A stretch of DNA of 64,000 nucleotides. Source: Lepus europaeus (lineage: Eukaryota > Chordata > Mammalia > Lagomorpha > Leporidae). The notes beneath the pieces are model-generated. The model saw nothing but the letters and a program-made list of their open reading frames with translations, was not told the DNA's origin and ran no database searches. The DNA lies in NCBI RefSeq assembly GCF_033115175.1, contig NC_084828.1, positions 31,432,388 through 31,496,387 on the forward strand, read 5' to 3'. Positions within the stretch are counted from its first letter, which is position 1. The number at the start of each line of letters is the position of its first letter. Both the position numbers and the translations under genes were made by a program. Below, one piece after another: positions 1-10,850 of this stretch.

Positions 1-68
1 TTTCCTTATAACTCAAGCAACTGTGAAGCAAGTCCCTTGATGGAGTACATATCAAGATCAAAGACTAG
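1..68. other. flanking sequence, no feature recognised
   Basis: Short AT-rich leader before the first SINE. I see no gene or repeat signature in it. Confidence 0.5.
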
Positions 69-396
69 GGGCCGGCTTTGCGGCAAAGTAGGTTAATTCT
101 CCGCCTGTGGTGCCGGCATCCCATATAGGTGCTGGTTCTAGTCCTGGCTGCTCCTCTTCCCATCCAGCTCTCTCCTATGGCCTGGGAAAGCAGTAGCAGA
201 TGGCCCAAGTCCTTGGGCCCCTGCACCCACTTGGAAGACCCAGAAGAATCTCTTGGCTCCAGGCTTTGGATCAGCTCAGCTCTGTTGTGGCCATTTTGGG
301 GAATGAATCAGCAGATAGAAGACCTCTCTCTCTGTCACTCCCTCTCATTGTCTGTAACTCCACCTCTCAAGGAAATGAAATTTTTTAAAAAAAGAA
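69..396 (+). mobile_element. C-SINE (rabbit tRNA-derived SINE)
   Basis: Begins ggggccggc, has a B-box-like 'ggttctagtcc', the C-SINE body 'ctatggcctgggaaagcag', a CT-rich segment and an A-rich end. A short duplication 'caaagac' may flank it. It is non-coding and was mobilised by L1 machinery; open frames across it are incidental. Confidence 0.9.
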
Positions 397-403
397 CAAA
401 GAC

Positions 404-520
404 CTCCAATCAGAGACAGGGAGCCACATGAGATAGTTCTCACTCTTAGAAGAAGTGGAGGCACTGTAACTTACAGCATGTGTTAAGGTTTTATTACTAA
501 ACAATTCATTATATAAAGTT
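404..520 (+). repeat. unnamed ~110-bp repeat, copy 1
   Basis: Shares about 70% of bases, by eye, with 1957-2075. Common blocks include 'caatcagaga', 'agaagaagtgg' and 'gaggtttta/aaggtttta' followed by 'aca/ctaa..aattc'. The family is not recognised. See the matching entry and the finding. Confidence 0.55.
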
Positions 521-577
521 TTATCACATGAATATTGGGTTTTGAGACTGCGAACTTGAATATCAATTTAGTTTTAG

Positions 578-928
578 GGGATGGCAAGGTGATGTAGCAG
601 GTAAAACTGCCGCCTGCAGTGCTGGCATCCCATATGAGTGCCATTTTTAATCCCAGCTGCTCCACTTCCAATCCAGTTCTCTGCTATGGCCTGGGAAAGC
701 AGTAGAAGATAGCCAAGTCCTTGGGTCCCTGAACCCATATGGGATACCCAGAAGAAGTTCCTGGCTCCTGCCTTCGGAGCGGCATAGCTCCAGCCGCTGT
801 GGCCAACTGGCGAGTGGGCCAGTGGATGGAAGACCTCTCTCTCTCTTGCTCGCTCGCTCTCTCTTCTCTGCCTCTCCTCTCTCTGTGTAACTCTGACTTT
901 CAAGTAAATAAATAATTCTTTAAAAAAA
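578..928 (+). mobile_element. C-SINE with 10-bp target-site duplication
   Basis: Complete element from the pol III head through a long CT tract to 'aagtaaataaataattctttaaa'. It is flanked by direct repeats ttagttttag at 568-577 and 929-938. Open frames on the opposite strand lie wholly inside this repeat and are not genes. Confidence 0.95.
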
Positions 929-1059
929 TTAGTTTTAGTATAAATGGAAGCCCTAAGACCAGAAGGGATCTTAGAAAGACAATTAGCACTTTCTTGTCCT
1001 ATTTGCATTATTTAGGATAACATAATTTAGCGGTTTTTGCATTATCTAGGCTTCAGTTC

Positions 1060-1550
1060 TTGTATTAGTTGAGATTCCCTAGAGAAATTGAAGAATATAT
1101 CAACATCTATTTGGGTAAACCCATATAGACCTATACATCTATATCTATTTCTATGTCTATGTCTAGCTATATAGTTTAATTTAAGAAATAAGCTCACAGA
1201 ATTACGGGAACTGGACAGTCCCTGTTAGAATCTGAAAGCAAGCAAGTGCTGGAGACAGGATGGAAAGCTATCAGGCAGGGGGAGCCAATGTTCTAGGTAG
1301 AAGGCTGCCTGGCAGGAGAATTCTCTTTTACTTGGGGGAGAGCAGCCTTTTGTCTTGTCCAGTCCTTCAACTGATTGGATGAGGTTCATCACATCCTGGT
1401 GGACAATCTGCTTCCCTCCTTCTACTGACTTTAATGTTAACATCATCTATCTGAAAACACCCTCATAGAAACCCACAAAATCATATTTGACTGAATATAG
1501 GAGTACTCTGTGGCTTAGTCAAGTTGACGTACAGTTAGCCATTACATTCC
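1060..1550 (+). mobile_element. ancient LTR-like mammalian repeat
   Basis: Opens 'tattagttgagattccctagag', passes through a (tatatcta)-rich stretch, contains 'ttcaactgattggatgagg' and ends 'agttgacgtacagttagcc'. This layout matches a common ancient mammalian LTR-type repeat that I recognise in outline but cannot name with certainty. Heavily diverged. Confidence 0.55.
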
Positions 1551-1956
1551 TCATTATTTAGATGGCTTATAGAGGTATAGAGATTTTCTCAGGATACAAG
1601 CCTAGCATTAGAACAAATAATGTGCTGATAAATATTTTAAAACTACATCTCCAAAATAAAGCAAATATTATGTTAAAAAAAAAAGTCCTGATTTGTAGCA
1701 CTTTCCAATTTCCATTCTGGCAATGAGAGTAGTGACATGAAGGTAGGAGGGGAGGAGGTGGAAAGAACTAAAACCCTGAGAAATTTTGCAAGAATGAATG
1801 TGTCAAGAACTGAGCGATCCAATCAAAGCAACTTTTTGTACCTGGGGAATGAACAAAGAGAATAGCTGTCTCCAAAGTCATTTATTCCACCTGTATTAAG
1901 TGATTAACTCCATCACATCAATGTTTCAGGTGCCTGAGGATAAGATGCCTTATTGG
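1551..1956. other. no feature recognised
   Basis: AT-rich anonymous sequence. A chance 'ccaaaataaagc' followed by A10 near 1652-1682 resembles a polyadenylated 3' end, but no coding sequence or duplication supports a retrocopy. Confidence 0.5.
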
Positions 1957-2075
1957 ACTCCAAATCAGAGATAAAGATCCACTTGGGTGGCTCTCACTAC
2001 TAGAAGAAGTGGGTTCAGTTTAACTTATGAAATATGTTGAGGTTTTAACACTAAATAATTCTTTATGAGAAACAA
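1957..2075 (+). repeat. unnamed ~110-bp repeat, copy 2
   Basis: Second copy of the sequence at 404-520, about 1.55 kb away in the same orientation. The following 140 bp up to the L1 insertion have no clear counterpart after copy 1. Confidence 0.55.
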
Positions 2076-2244
2076 ATTCAGTCCCTGAAGGTATGATTTA
2101 ACATATCGTCAACCTGAGATTCAGATAGAACCCATGTTTGTTCAAGAACCCTGTCAAGGAGGACTTGGCCATTCCTCCAGAGTAGCTTCCCAACATTACT
2201 ATTCAGGAAATAGGCATGATATAAATTGGCTTTTTTTTTTTCAT

Positions 2245-3729
2245 TTTCAATTCTCTTTATATACAAAAGATCAGTTTAGTATATATTAGGTAACGATTTC
2301 AACAGTTTGCCCCCATATAGCAACACAAAGTGAAAAAAAAAATACTGTTGGAGTACTACTTATAGCCTTGAATAAGAGTGTACAGCACATTAAAGACGGA
2401 GATCCTACATAATATTTTTTTTAAAAAAATTAATTAATTTTCTATGCCATTTCCAATTTAACACCAGGTTTTTTTTTTCCAATTATCTTTATATACAGAA
2501 GATCGATTCAGTATATAATTAGTAAAGATCTCATCAGTTTGTACCCACGCAGAAACACAAAGTGTAAAAATACTGTTTCAGTACTAGTTATAGCATCACT
2601 GCACATTAGACATCACATTAAGGACAGTTCCCACATGAGATGTAAGTACACAGTGACTTCTGTTGCTGACTTAACAATGTGACACTCCTGTTCATGGCGT
2701 CAGTAATCTCCCTAGGCTGTAGTCATGAGTTGCTAGGGCTATGGAAGCCTTTAGAGTTCGCTGACTTTGATCTTATTCCGATAGGGTCATAGTCAAAGTG
2801 GAAGTTCTCTCCTCCCTTCAGAGAAAGGTACCTCCTTCTTTGATGGCCCCGTTCTTTCCCTGGGATCTCACTCACAGAGATCTTTCATTTAGGTCTTCTT
2901 CTTTTTTTCTTTTCCATGATATCTTGGCTTTCCATGCCTACAATACTCTCATGGGCTCTTCAGCCAGATCTGAATGCCTTAAGGGCTGATTCTGAGGCCA
3001 GAGTGTTGTTTAGGACATCTGCCATTCTGTGAGTCTGCTGTGTATCCCACTTCCCATGTTGGATCTTTCTCTCCCTTTTTGATTCTATCAGTTAGTATTA
3101 GCAGACACTTGTCTTGTTTGTGTGATCCCTTTGATTCTTAGACCTATCAGAGCCATCGAATGTGAACTGAAATTGATCACTTGGACTAGTGAGATGGCAT
3201 TGGTACATGCCACCTTGATGGGATTGTATTGGAATCCCCTGGCACATTTCTAACTCCATCATTTGGGGCAAGTCTGATTGTGCATGTCCCAAATTGTACA
3301 TCTCTTCCCTCTCTTTTTCCACTCAGAAATTTAACAGGGATCACTTTTCAGTTAAAATTTAAACATCTAAGAATAATTGTGTGTTAATTACAGAGTTCAA
3401 CCAATAGTACTAGAACAACAACAACAACAACAACAACAACAAATACTAAAAAGGATAAAGTACTACATTGTACATCTAAAGTCAGGACAAGAGCTGATCA
3501 GGTCATTGTTTCTTAGAGTGTCCATTTCACTTCAACAGGTTTCCCCTTTGGTGCTCAGTTAGTTGTCGCCGATCAGGGAAAACAAATGATATTTGTCTCT
3601 TTGGGACTGGCTTAATTCACTCAGCATGATGGTTTCCAGATTCCTCCATCTTGTTGCAAATGACTGGGTTTCATTGTTCCTTACTGCTGTATAGTATTCT
3701 ATGGAGTACATGTCCCATAATTTCTTTAT
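2245..3729 (-). other. L1 3'UTR with internal tandem duplication
   Basis: Non-coding 3' part of the L1. A unit of about 160-235 bp occurs twice, at roughly 2247-2412 and 2478-2639. Both copies contain 'tctttatatacaRaagatc', 'aacacaaagtg', 'aatactgtt' and 'cacatta'. The same duplication is present in the L1 at 19.8-21.1 kb, but only one unit is present in the composite at 45.1 kb. Confidence 0.75.
3414..3442 (+). repeat. (CAA)n microsatellite
   Basis: About nine tandem CAA units inside the L1 3'UTR. Likely length-polymorphic. Confidence 0.95.
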
Positions 3730-6700
3730 CTAGTCTACTGTTGATGGGCATTTGGGTTGGTTCCAGGTCTTAGCTATTGTGAATTGAGCGGCAATAAACA
3801 TTAATGTGCAGATGGCTTTTTTATTAGTTAGATTAATTTCCTTTGGGTAAATTCCAAGGAGTGGGATGGCTGGGTTGTATGGTAGGGTTATGTTCAGGTT
3901 TCTGAGGAATCTCCAGACTGAGTTCCATAGTGGCTTAACCAGTTTGCATTCCCACCAACAGTGGGTTAGTGTCCCTTTTTCCCCACATCCTCTCCAGCAT
4001 CTATTGTTGGTCGATTTCTGGATGTGAGCCATTCTCACCGGGGTGAGGTGAAACCTCATTGTGGTTTTGATTTGCATTTCTCTGATTGCTAGTGATCTTG
4101 AACATTTTTTCATGTGTCTGTTGGCCATTTGGATTTCCTCTTTTGAAAAATGTCCATTGAGGTCCTTGGCCCATCTCTTCAGTGGGTTGTTTGTTCTGTT
4201 GTTGTGGATTTTCTTGATTTCTTTGTAGATTCTGGTTATCAACCCTTTATCTGTAGTATAGTTTGCAAATATTTTTTCCCATTCTGTCGGTTGCCTCTTC
4301 ACTTTCCTGACTGTTTCTTTTGAAGTACAGAAACTTCTCAATTTGATGCAATCCCAAATGTTAATTTTGGTTTTGACTGCCTGTGCTCCTGGGGTCTTTT
4401 CCAAGAAGTCTTTGCCTGTACCTATATCTTGCAGGGTTTCTCCAATGCTCTCTAATAATTTGATGGTTTCGGGTCGTAGATTTAAGTCTTTAATCCACGT
4501 TGAGTGAATTTTTGTGTAAGGTGAAAGGTATGGGTCTTGCTTCAAGCTTCTGCACGTGGAAATCCAATTTTCCCAGCACCATTTATTGAATAGGCTGTCC
4601 TTATTCCAGGGATTAGTTTTGGATCTTTGATCAAATATAAGTTGGCTGTAGATGTTTGGATTGATTTCTGCTGTTTCTATTCTGTTCCATTGGTCTATCC
4701 ATCTGTTTCTGTACCAGTACCATGCTGTTTTGATAACAACTGCCCTGTAGTATGTCCTAAAATCAGGTATTGTGATGCCTCTGGCTTTGTTTTTGTTGTA
4801 CAAGATTGCTTTGGCTATTCGAGGTCTTCTGTGTCTCCATATGAATTTCAGCATCATTTTTTCCAGATCTGAGAAGAATGTCTTCGGTATCTTGATTGGT
4901 ATTGCACTGAATGTATAAATTGCTTTTGGGAGAATAGACATTTTGATGATATTGATCCTTCCAGTCCATGATCATGGAAGATTTCTCCATTTTTTGGTAT
5001 CCTCTTCTATTTCTTTCTGTAAGGTTTTGTAGTTTTCATCGTAGAGATCTTTAACGTCCTTGGTTAGGTTTATTCTAAGGTATTTGATTGTTTTTGTAGC
5101 TATTGTGAATGGGATTTATCTTAGAAGTTCTTCCTCAGCCGTGGCATTGCCTGTGTATACAAAGGCTGTTGATTTTTGTGCATTGATTTTATATCCTGCT
5201 ACTTTGCCAAACTCTTCGATGAGTTCCAGCAGTCTCTTAGTAGAGTTCTTTGGGTCCCCTAAATAAAGAATCATGTCATCTGCAAAGAGGGATAGTTTGA
5301 GTTCTTCCTTCCTGATTTGTATCCTTTTAATTTCTTTTTCTTGCCTAATAGCTCTGGCTAAAACTTCCAGAACTATATTGAAGAGCAGTGGTGAGAGTGG
5401 GCATCCCTGTCTGGTACCAGATCTCAGCGGAAATGCTTCCAACTTTTCCCCATTCAATAGGATGTTGGCCGTGGGTTTTTCATATATTGCTTTGATTGTA
5501 TTGAGGAATGTTCCTTCCATACCCAGTTTGCTTAGAGTTTTCATCATGAAAGGGTGTTGTATTTTATCAAATGCTTTCTCTGCGTCTATTGAGAGAATCA
5601 TATGGTTTTTCTTCTGCAGTCTGTTAATGTGGTGTATTACGTTGATTGTTTTGCGAACGTTGAACCATCCCTGCATACCAGGGATAAATCCCACTTGGTC
5701 TGGGTGGATGATCTTTCTGATGTGTTGTTGCATTCCATTGGCCAGAATTTTATTGAGTATTTTTGCATCTATGTTCATCAGGGATATTGGTCTGTAATTC
5801 TCTTTCAATGCTGCATCTTTTTCCGGCTTAGGAATCAAGGCGATGGTGGCTTCATAGAAAGAATTTGGGAGGATTCCCTCTTTTTCGATTGTTCTGAATA
5901 GTTTGAGAAGAATTGGAGTTAGTTCTTCTCTAAATGTCTGGTAGAACTCAGCAGTGAATCCATCTGGTCCTGGGCTTTTCTTTGTTGGGAGGGCCTTTAT
6001 TACTGTTTCAATTTCTGTGTCAGTTATTGGTCTGTTTAGGTTTTCTATGTCTTCCTGGCTCAATTTAGGTAGGTTGTATGTGTCCAAGAATCTGTCCATT
6101 TCTGATAGATTTCCCTGTTTGCTGGCATACAAGTCCTTGTAGTAATTTCTGATGATTCTTTTTATTTCTGTGGTGTCTGTTGTTACGTTTCCTTTTTCAT
6201 CTCTGATCCTATTGATTTGGGTGTTTTCTCTTCTTTTTTTAGTTAGTTGGGCCAATGGGGTGTCAATTTTGTTTATTTTTTCAAAAAACCAGCTCCTCGT
6301 TTGGCTGATTTTTTGTAATGTTTTTTTGGATTCAATCCTGTTGATTTCTTCTTTGATTTTAATTATTTCTCTTCTCCTACTGGGTTTGGGTTTGGTTTGC
6401 TGCAGATTTTCTAGATCCTTGAGATGACTTGAAAGCTCATCTATTTGGTGCTTCTCCAATTTCTTGATGTAGGCACCTATTGATATAAATTTTCCTGTTA
6501 ACACTGCTTTTGTTGTATCCCATAGGTTTTGGTATGTTGTGCTTTTATCCTCATTTACTTCCAGAAAATTTTTGATTTCTCTTTTAATTTCTTCTATGAC
6601 CCATTGTTCATTCAGGAGCATGTTGTTCAATCTCCATGTGTTTGCACGTGCTCTGGGGATTCCCGAGTTGCTAATTTCCAATTTCATTCCTTTGTGGTCT

Positions 6701-7383
6701 GAGAAGCTGCATGGTATGATTCTAATTCTCTTGAATTTGCTGAGACTTGCTTTATGGCCTAGTATGTGGTCAATCCTAGAGAAGGTTCCATGTACTGCTG
6801 AGAAGAATGTAAAGTCCTTAGATGTAGGATGAAATGTTCTGTAGATATCTGTTAGATCCATTTGGGCTATAGTGTCATTTAAATCTGCTGTCTCCTTGTT
6901 GATCTTCTGTCCTGTTGATCTGTCTATCTCTGAGAGTGGAGTATTGAAGTCCCCCAGTACTATTGTATTGGGGTCTAAGTCTCCCTTTAAGTCCCTTAAC
7001 AAGTCTTTTTAATAAGCTGGTGCCCTGTGATTAGGTGCATATACATTGATAATTGTTATATCTTCCTGTTGAATGGATCCCTTAATCATTAAATAGTGCC
7101 CCTCTTTGTCTCTCCTGACAGTTTTTGTGGTAAAGTTTATGTTGTCCCATATTAAGATGGCTACACCCGTTCTTTTTTCATTTCTGTTGGCATGGTATAT
7201 CTTTTTCCAGCCTTTCACTTTCAGTCTGTATTGATCATTGTTGGAAAGGTGAGTTTCTTGTAAGCAGCAAAAAGATGGGTTTTGTTCCTTAACCCAATCA
7301 GCCAATCGGTGTCTTTTAACTGGACATTTCAAGCCATTAACATTCAATGTGACTATTGAGAAGGAGTAACTTTGCCCTGCCAT
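3730..7383 (-). pseudogene. L1 ORF2 (endonuclease-reverse transcriptase), three nonsense mutations
   Basis: Encodes the enzyme that nicks target DNA and copies L1 RNA. The frame is continuous for 1218 codons from ATG at 7383. The N-terminal endonuclease shows [20 protein letters not shown] and SDHKGMKL. The reverse transcriptase has the catalytic FADD (complement of 5275-5286). The C-terminus keeps the cysteine-rich [18 protein letters not shown]. In-frame stops are TAA at 7009-7011, TAA at 5116-5118 and TGA at 4972-4974. The first separates most of the endonuclease from the rest. No frameshift was noticed. Length is close to the ~1,275 aa typical of mammalian ORF2p, so this is a recently silenced copy. 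Reading frames on the plus strand here are shadows. Confidence 0.93.
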
Positions 7384-7451
7384 TTGCCAAAGATATTTTC
7401 TAATATCTGGTTTGAGATTCTTGTGGTCTTTTGCTGTGAGGTTTCCTTCCT

Positions 7452-8494
7452 TTACCTTCTGTCATATTGGTGACCGTGTTTCTGTGTTTCTGTATGTAAC
7501 ACATCTTTAAGCATCTTTTGCAGGGCTGGACGAGTGGCGACAAATTCTTTCAATTTCTGTTTGCTGTGAAAGGTCTTTATTTCACCTTCATTCACAAATG
7601 AGAGCTTTGCAGGATATAATATTCTGGGCTGGCAGTTTTTCTCTCTTAGTACCTGGGCTATATCTCGCCATTCTCTCCTGGCTTGCAGGGTTTCTGATGA
7701 GAAGTCAGCTGTAAGTCTAATTGGAGATCCTCTGAGAGTCATCTGGCGTTTCTCTCTTGCACATTTTAGGATCTTTTCTTTGTGTTTCACTGTGGTGAGT
7801 TTGATTACGACGTGTCGTGGTGAGGATCTCTTTTGATCATGTTTATTAGGGGTTCTATGAGCTTCCTGTACTAGGATGTCTCTGTCCTTCTCCAAACCTG
7901 GGAAATTTTCTGCTAGTATCTCACTAAAAAGGCCTTCTAATCCTTTCTCCCTCTCCATGCCTTCAGGAACTCCTAGAACCTGAATGTTAGGTTTTTTAAT
8001 AGTATCCTGTAGATTCCTGACAGTATTTTTTTTTTTAGATTTCTGATTTCTTCTTCTTTTCTTTGATTTGACTGTTTCCTTTCCTGTTCTCTGTCTTCTA
8101 ATTCCGATATTCTCTCTTCTGCTTCACCCATTCTGTTTCTAAGGCTGTCTAATGTGTTTGTCATTTGATCTATTGAGTTCTTCATTTCATTATGGTTTCT
8201 TGTCACTATCACAGTTTCCTGTTCTACTAGTTGTTTCATTTCATTTTGATTCCTCCTTAATATTTCATTTCCATGAAAGAGATTTTCTATCTTGTCCATG
8301 AAGGATTTCTGTAGTTCAAGAATTTGTTTTTGAGAACTTCTTAATGTTCTTATCAATTTTTTGAGATCTACTTCTTCCATTTCCTCTATCTTTTCATCTT
8401 CATAATCTTGCATTGGGGTGTCTTGTTCATTTGGGGACGTCATAGTGTCTTCCTTGCTCTTGTTACCTCGGCTTCTATGTTTGTTGTTTGGCAT
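7452..8494 (-). pseudogene. L1 ORF1 (RNA-binding chaperone), one frameshift
   Basis: ORF1p is the trimeric nucleic-acid chaperone of the L1 ribonucleoprotein. The start MPNNKHRSRGNK is followed by a Glu/Lys-rich coiled coil (about residues 45-150). The frame then breaks at an A11 run (complement of 8026-8036). The intact homologue at 48.7-49.7 kb has A6 there, so slippage of five bases caused the shift. The second half, from MEREKGLEG to the stop at 7452, continues in another frame and holds the RRM and C-terminal domain ('SSPRHVVIKLTTVKHKEK', 'LTADFSSETLQARREW'). Confidence 0.92.
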
Positions 8495-9249
8495 GTTGGA
8501 GATAATTTATGGTTTTTTTTTTTTTTTTTTTTCCTGCGGTGTTTTTTTTTTCTCGTTACACTATGCCTCTAAGTGGGCTGTCTGCTTTGTTGGATCCTTA
8601 GGGGCGGTGATGGGTGTGGCCAGAGAGCTGTGCTTGATTCTTCAGGTTTAAGGCTGTGCAAAGAGCGACTCTCCCAGATTGTTCACTGCCTTGCTCCTTG
8701 CTGGATCGCAATCTCTCTCTCTTTTTTTTTTTTTTTTTTTGACTCAGTTGGGAGTGGAATTGAGGGTAGTTGAAATCTGGCCTCTGTGAGTATTCGTTTG
8801 ATGTACCCCTGGGACCACACAAAGAGTTTATGCAGCCCTCAATGTGTTCTCGAGTTTCGCCAAAGTTACTGAGTTTGGCTGTGCTTTACATATGTAAAAT
8901 GGCGGTGCTCTTTGTTTTGCTTGGTGAGTGAAGGGAGAGGCCTCTGTTTTCACCCCCCCCCCCCAATGTCTCGGGTTTGTGAGGTCTTTGTCTTACCTCC
9001 CGTTGGTTCCCGCGCTGGCGAGATTCTGTGGCTCGTCTCCCGCGGCTCGGCTCGTCTCCCACGGTTGGGTTTCCACGCGGTGGGCTCTCTGTAGGTCCTC
9101 TGTGTCACATCCACTAGATCCGGAAGCGTTTCCTCTGCAGTTTTTTTCTTGAGTCTTTCCCTGAGGCTACAGTAATTCCACTTTTATGAAACTTTATTTT
9201 CCCAAACTAAGGCGCACGTCCTCACTATCCGCCATCTTGGCTCCTGTTC
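8495..9249 (-). promoter_or_regulatory. L1 5'UTR / internal promoter region
   Basis: About 755 bp between the L1 5' end and the ORF1 ATG. It is GC-richer and CpG-bearing (8890-9130) compared with its AT-rich surroundings. The first transcribed bases contain CCAAGATGGCGG (complement of 9229-9240), a YY1-type site at the position where the human L1 promoter also carries one. Promoter role is inferred from L1 biology. Long T-runs at 8513-8532 and 8722-8740 are slippage-prone. Confidence 0.75.
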
Positions 9250-9266
9250 GATATAAATTTGCTTTT

Positions 9267-9739
9267 AATTATGGATTTTGAGACTTCATAACTGAGAGCA
9301 ATTATTCCAATTCAAAATTTTCCATGTTAGTCATGGAAGTGAGAACGTTACAGGTTTGAAGAACCAGTTCTCTTTATGTTTGAGCTGTAAATGATTAAAT
9401 AGTCCACACATGAAAAATTCATACATATTAAAAATTTATATTGTAAAATTCAATATATAAAATCAACATCAAATAATGAATAACAACATTTTCTTGAGTT
9501 AACCTTATTCCTAAAACTTTTCCTACATACAAATATTATAATCTGGAAGTAATTCTGCAAAAGTTTTTAAGTTGAAAGGGCTAGAAATTTAATTTTTAAA
9601 ACAAACACCATCTAACTGTGAATATCATCCATTGTTCTGTGTGTTTTTATTCCAGGAAATACGTGAGATACAGACATCTTGTCTCTAAAAGCCAAGTATC
9701 ATCTTTTCACAAACAAATGCTCCGAATGTCAGTGATTAG
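9267..9739. other. no feature recognised
   Basis: AT-rich sequence that continues the pre-insertion locus interrupted by the L1. No gene or repeat signature seen. Confidence 0.5.
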
Positions 9740-9910
9740 TAGGTCTGTGGCTGTCCACATGCAGTCTGCCAACCAACGGCACCCCAAGTTCTTGTTAGAC
9801 ATACAAATTCTTTCCCCACCTGAGATCTACTCTGCATGTGAGAACCAGCCGTGTTTTAACAAGCCCTCTCAGTGATTCTGATGAAGGTTGAAGTTCAAGA
9901 ATTACTTCAC
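9740..9910 (+). mobile_element. MER5-like hAT-Charlie MITE
   Basis: Shows the MER5A pattern: 'gttagacatacaaattct' followed by 'tttaacaagccctctcagtg' and 'attctgatgaaggttgaag'. Non-autonomous DNA transposon of ancient mammalian age, long immobile. Confidence 0.7.
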
Positions 9911-10189
9911 CAGATGGTACTGATTTCCCTTCATAAGACCAACGCCATACAGTAACCTGTTTCACATGCTTTCCGCTAAGGCAAAATTGAGTAGAGGAAG
10001 AAATGAAGTGTATGAGGGAGAGGCTTCTGTCTTACTGGGGAGTCCAATTACAGGTATTCAGCTGATCTCTCCCCTATTGATCTTTCCCTCTCCCAACTAA
10101 ACACGCCATTCTATTTCTTAGCATCCCAGACTTGAAGGATAACAAACTCCTGTGAAGTAGTTTCTCTTGAAGTTCTTTTTAGATTCGCA

Positions 10190-10665
10190 CTGGAATGGTG
10201 GCCCAAATACGAAGCACAGGTTGGACAATACAACAAGCCACAGCAACTAGCTGTTGTGATTTATTACAGCAACATGATGCATAGGACAATCCGCAAAGAA
10301 AAGGACACCTCGGGGAGAGCGTGGAGGCCAGCAAGTGTGAGCTTCCCTAGGTGCTGTCCCGGTGGAGTCACACAGGCTGTGGTTCAGTCTTGTAGCAATG
10401 AGTTGGGACAACACCTGTGGAATCTCACCAGCCAGGGCAATTCCCTAGTGACTCAGTGCTCAGGGTTTTTCTTGGGGTCTGATTATGTAGGCACCTCTGC
10501 TAGCATGCATCAAGACTGGGGACCCACAAAAGGAAAGCAGGTGTTTACTGAAACGTACATTATTTGTATAAGCAATTTAGGTGCAATGAGTCACCCTTAT
10601 CAGCTCTGGCAATGGAACCCTTTGAATTCAAGTTTCCTGATGCCAGCCAAGGGCCAATTATATAA
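10190..10665 (-). mobile_element. ancient ERV LTR-like repeat
   Basis: Contains 'ggtggagtcacacaggctg', 'gcaatgagttgggacaacac' and 'gggtttttcttggggtctg', an arrangement I associate with an old mammalian ERV LTR in reverse orientation. A polyadenylation signal AATAAA lies on the minus strand (TTTATT near 10260). Ends not defined. Confidence 0.5.
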
Positions 10666-10734
10666 ATAAACCTTTAGAAGGATGGTTGTCAGGCCTGCTA
10701 TGTTGACTTTTTTTTTTTTTTTTGCACACTTCCT

Positions 10735-10850
10735 TTTTATTTCCTTTATCTGGAAAATGATCATAAGGGTATATTTCATATGGCTATTATGAAAATTAAA
10801 TGAGATAACCTGTATAAAAGATGCACATGTGTAATTATAAATAACTATTA
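10735..10850 (+). mobile_element. MIR fragment (3' part)
   Basis: 'ctttatctggaaaatgatc' and 'gaaaattaaatgagataac' match the MIR segment 'cctcatctgtaaaatg...ggattaaatgag'. A T-run precedes it at 10709-10724. Confidence 0.7.

Larger units (their letters stand above)
2218..9266 (-). mobile_element. full-length rabbit L1 (7.0 kb) with target-site duplication
   Basis: Complete LINE-1 on the minus strand. Order in sense: 5'UTR (9249-8495), ORF1 (8494-7452), 68-bp intergenic gap, ORF2 (7383-3730), 3'UTR of ~1.5 kb (3729-2245) and poly(A), seen as a T-run at 2231-2241. The ends are fixed by a direct repeat 'gatataaatt(g/t)gctttt' at about 2218-2234 and 9250-9266, the product of target-primed reverse transcription. 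ORF1 has one frameshift and ORF2 three stop codons, so the copy is inactive but young. Its 3' end stops at 'gaattgaaaatga' plus poly(A), without the G-rich tail seen in the copies at 19.8 kb and 45.1 kb. Confidence 0.95.

Noticed and set aside
574-1008. A 144-codon open frame on the minus strand
   Set aside because: It lies almost wholly within an inverted reading of the C-SINE at 578-928; the peptide reflects the SINE body and is repeated at other SINE copies.
1652-1682. AATAAA plus A10 as a retrocopy 3' end
   Set aside because: No upstream transcript-like sequence and no flanking duplication.
5273-5901. Long plus-strand frames across 4.6-6.9 kb
   Set aside because: They are complements of L1 ORF2; hydrophobic-looking peptides come from antisense reading of an A-rich coding strand.
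10256-10669. A 137-codon plus-strand frame considered as an exon
   Set aside because: The sequence matches the layout of an old LTR in reverse, and the peptide has no recognised domain.
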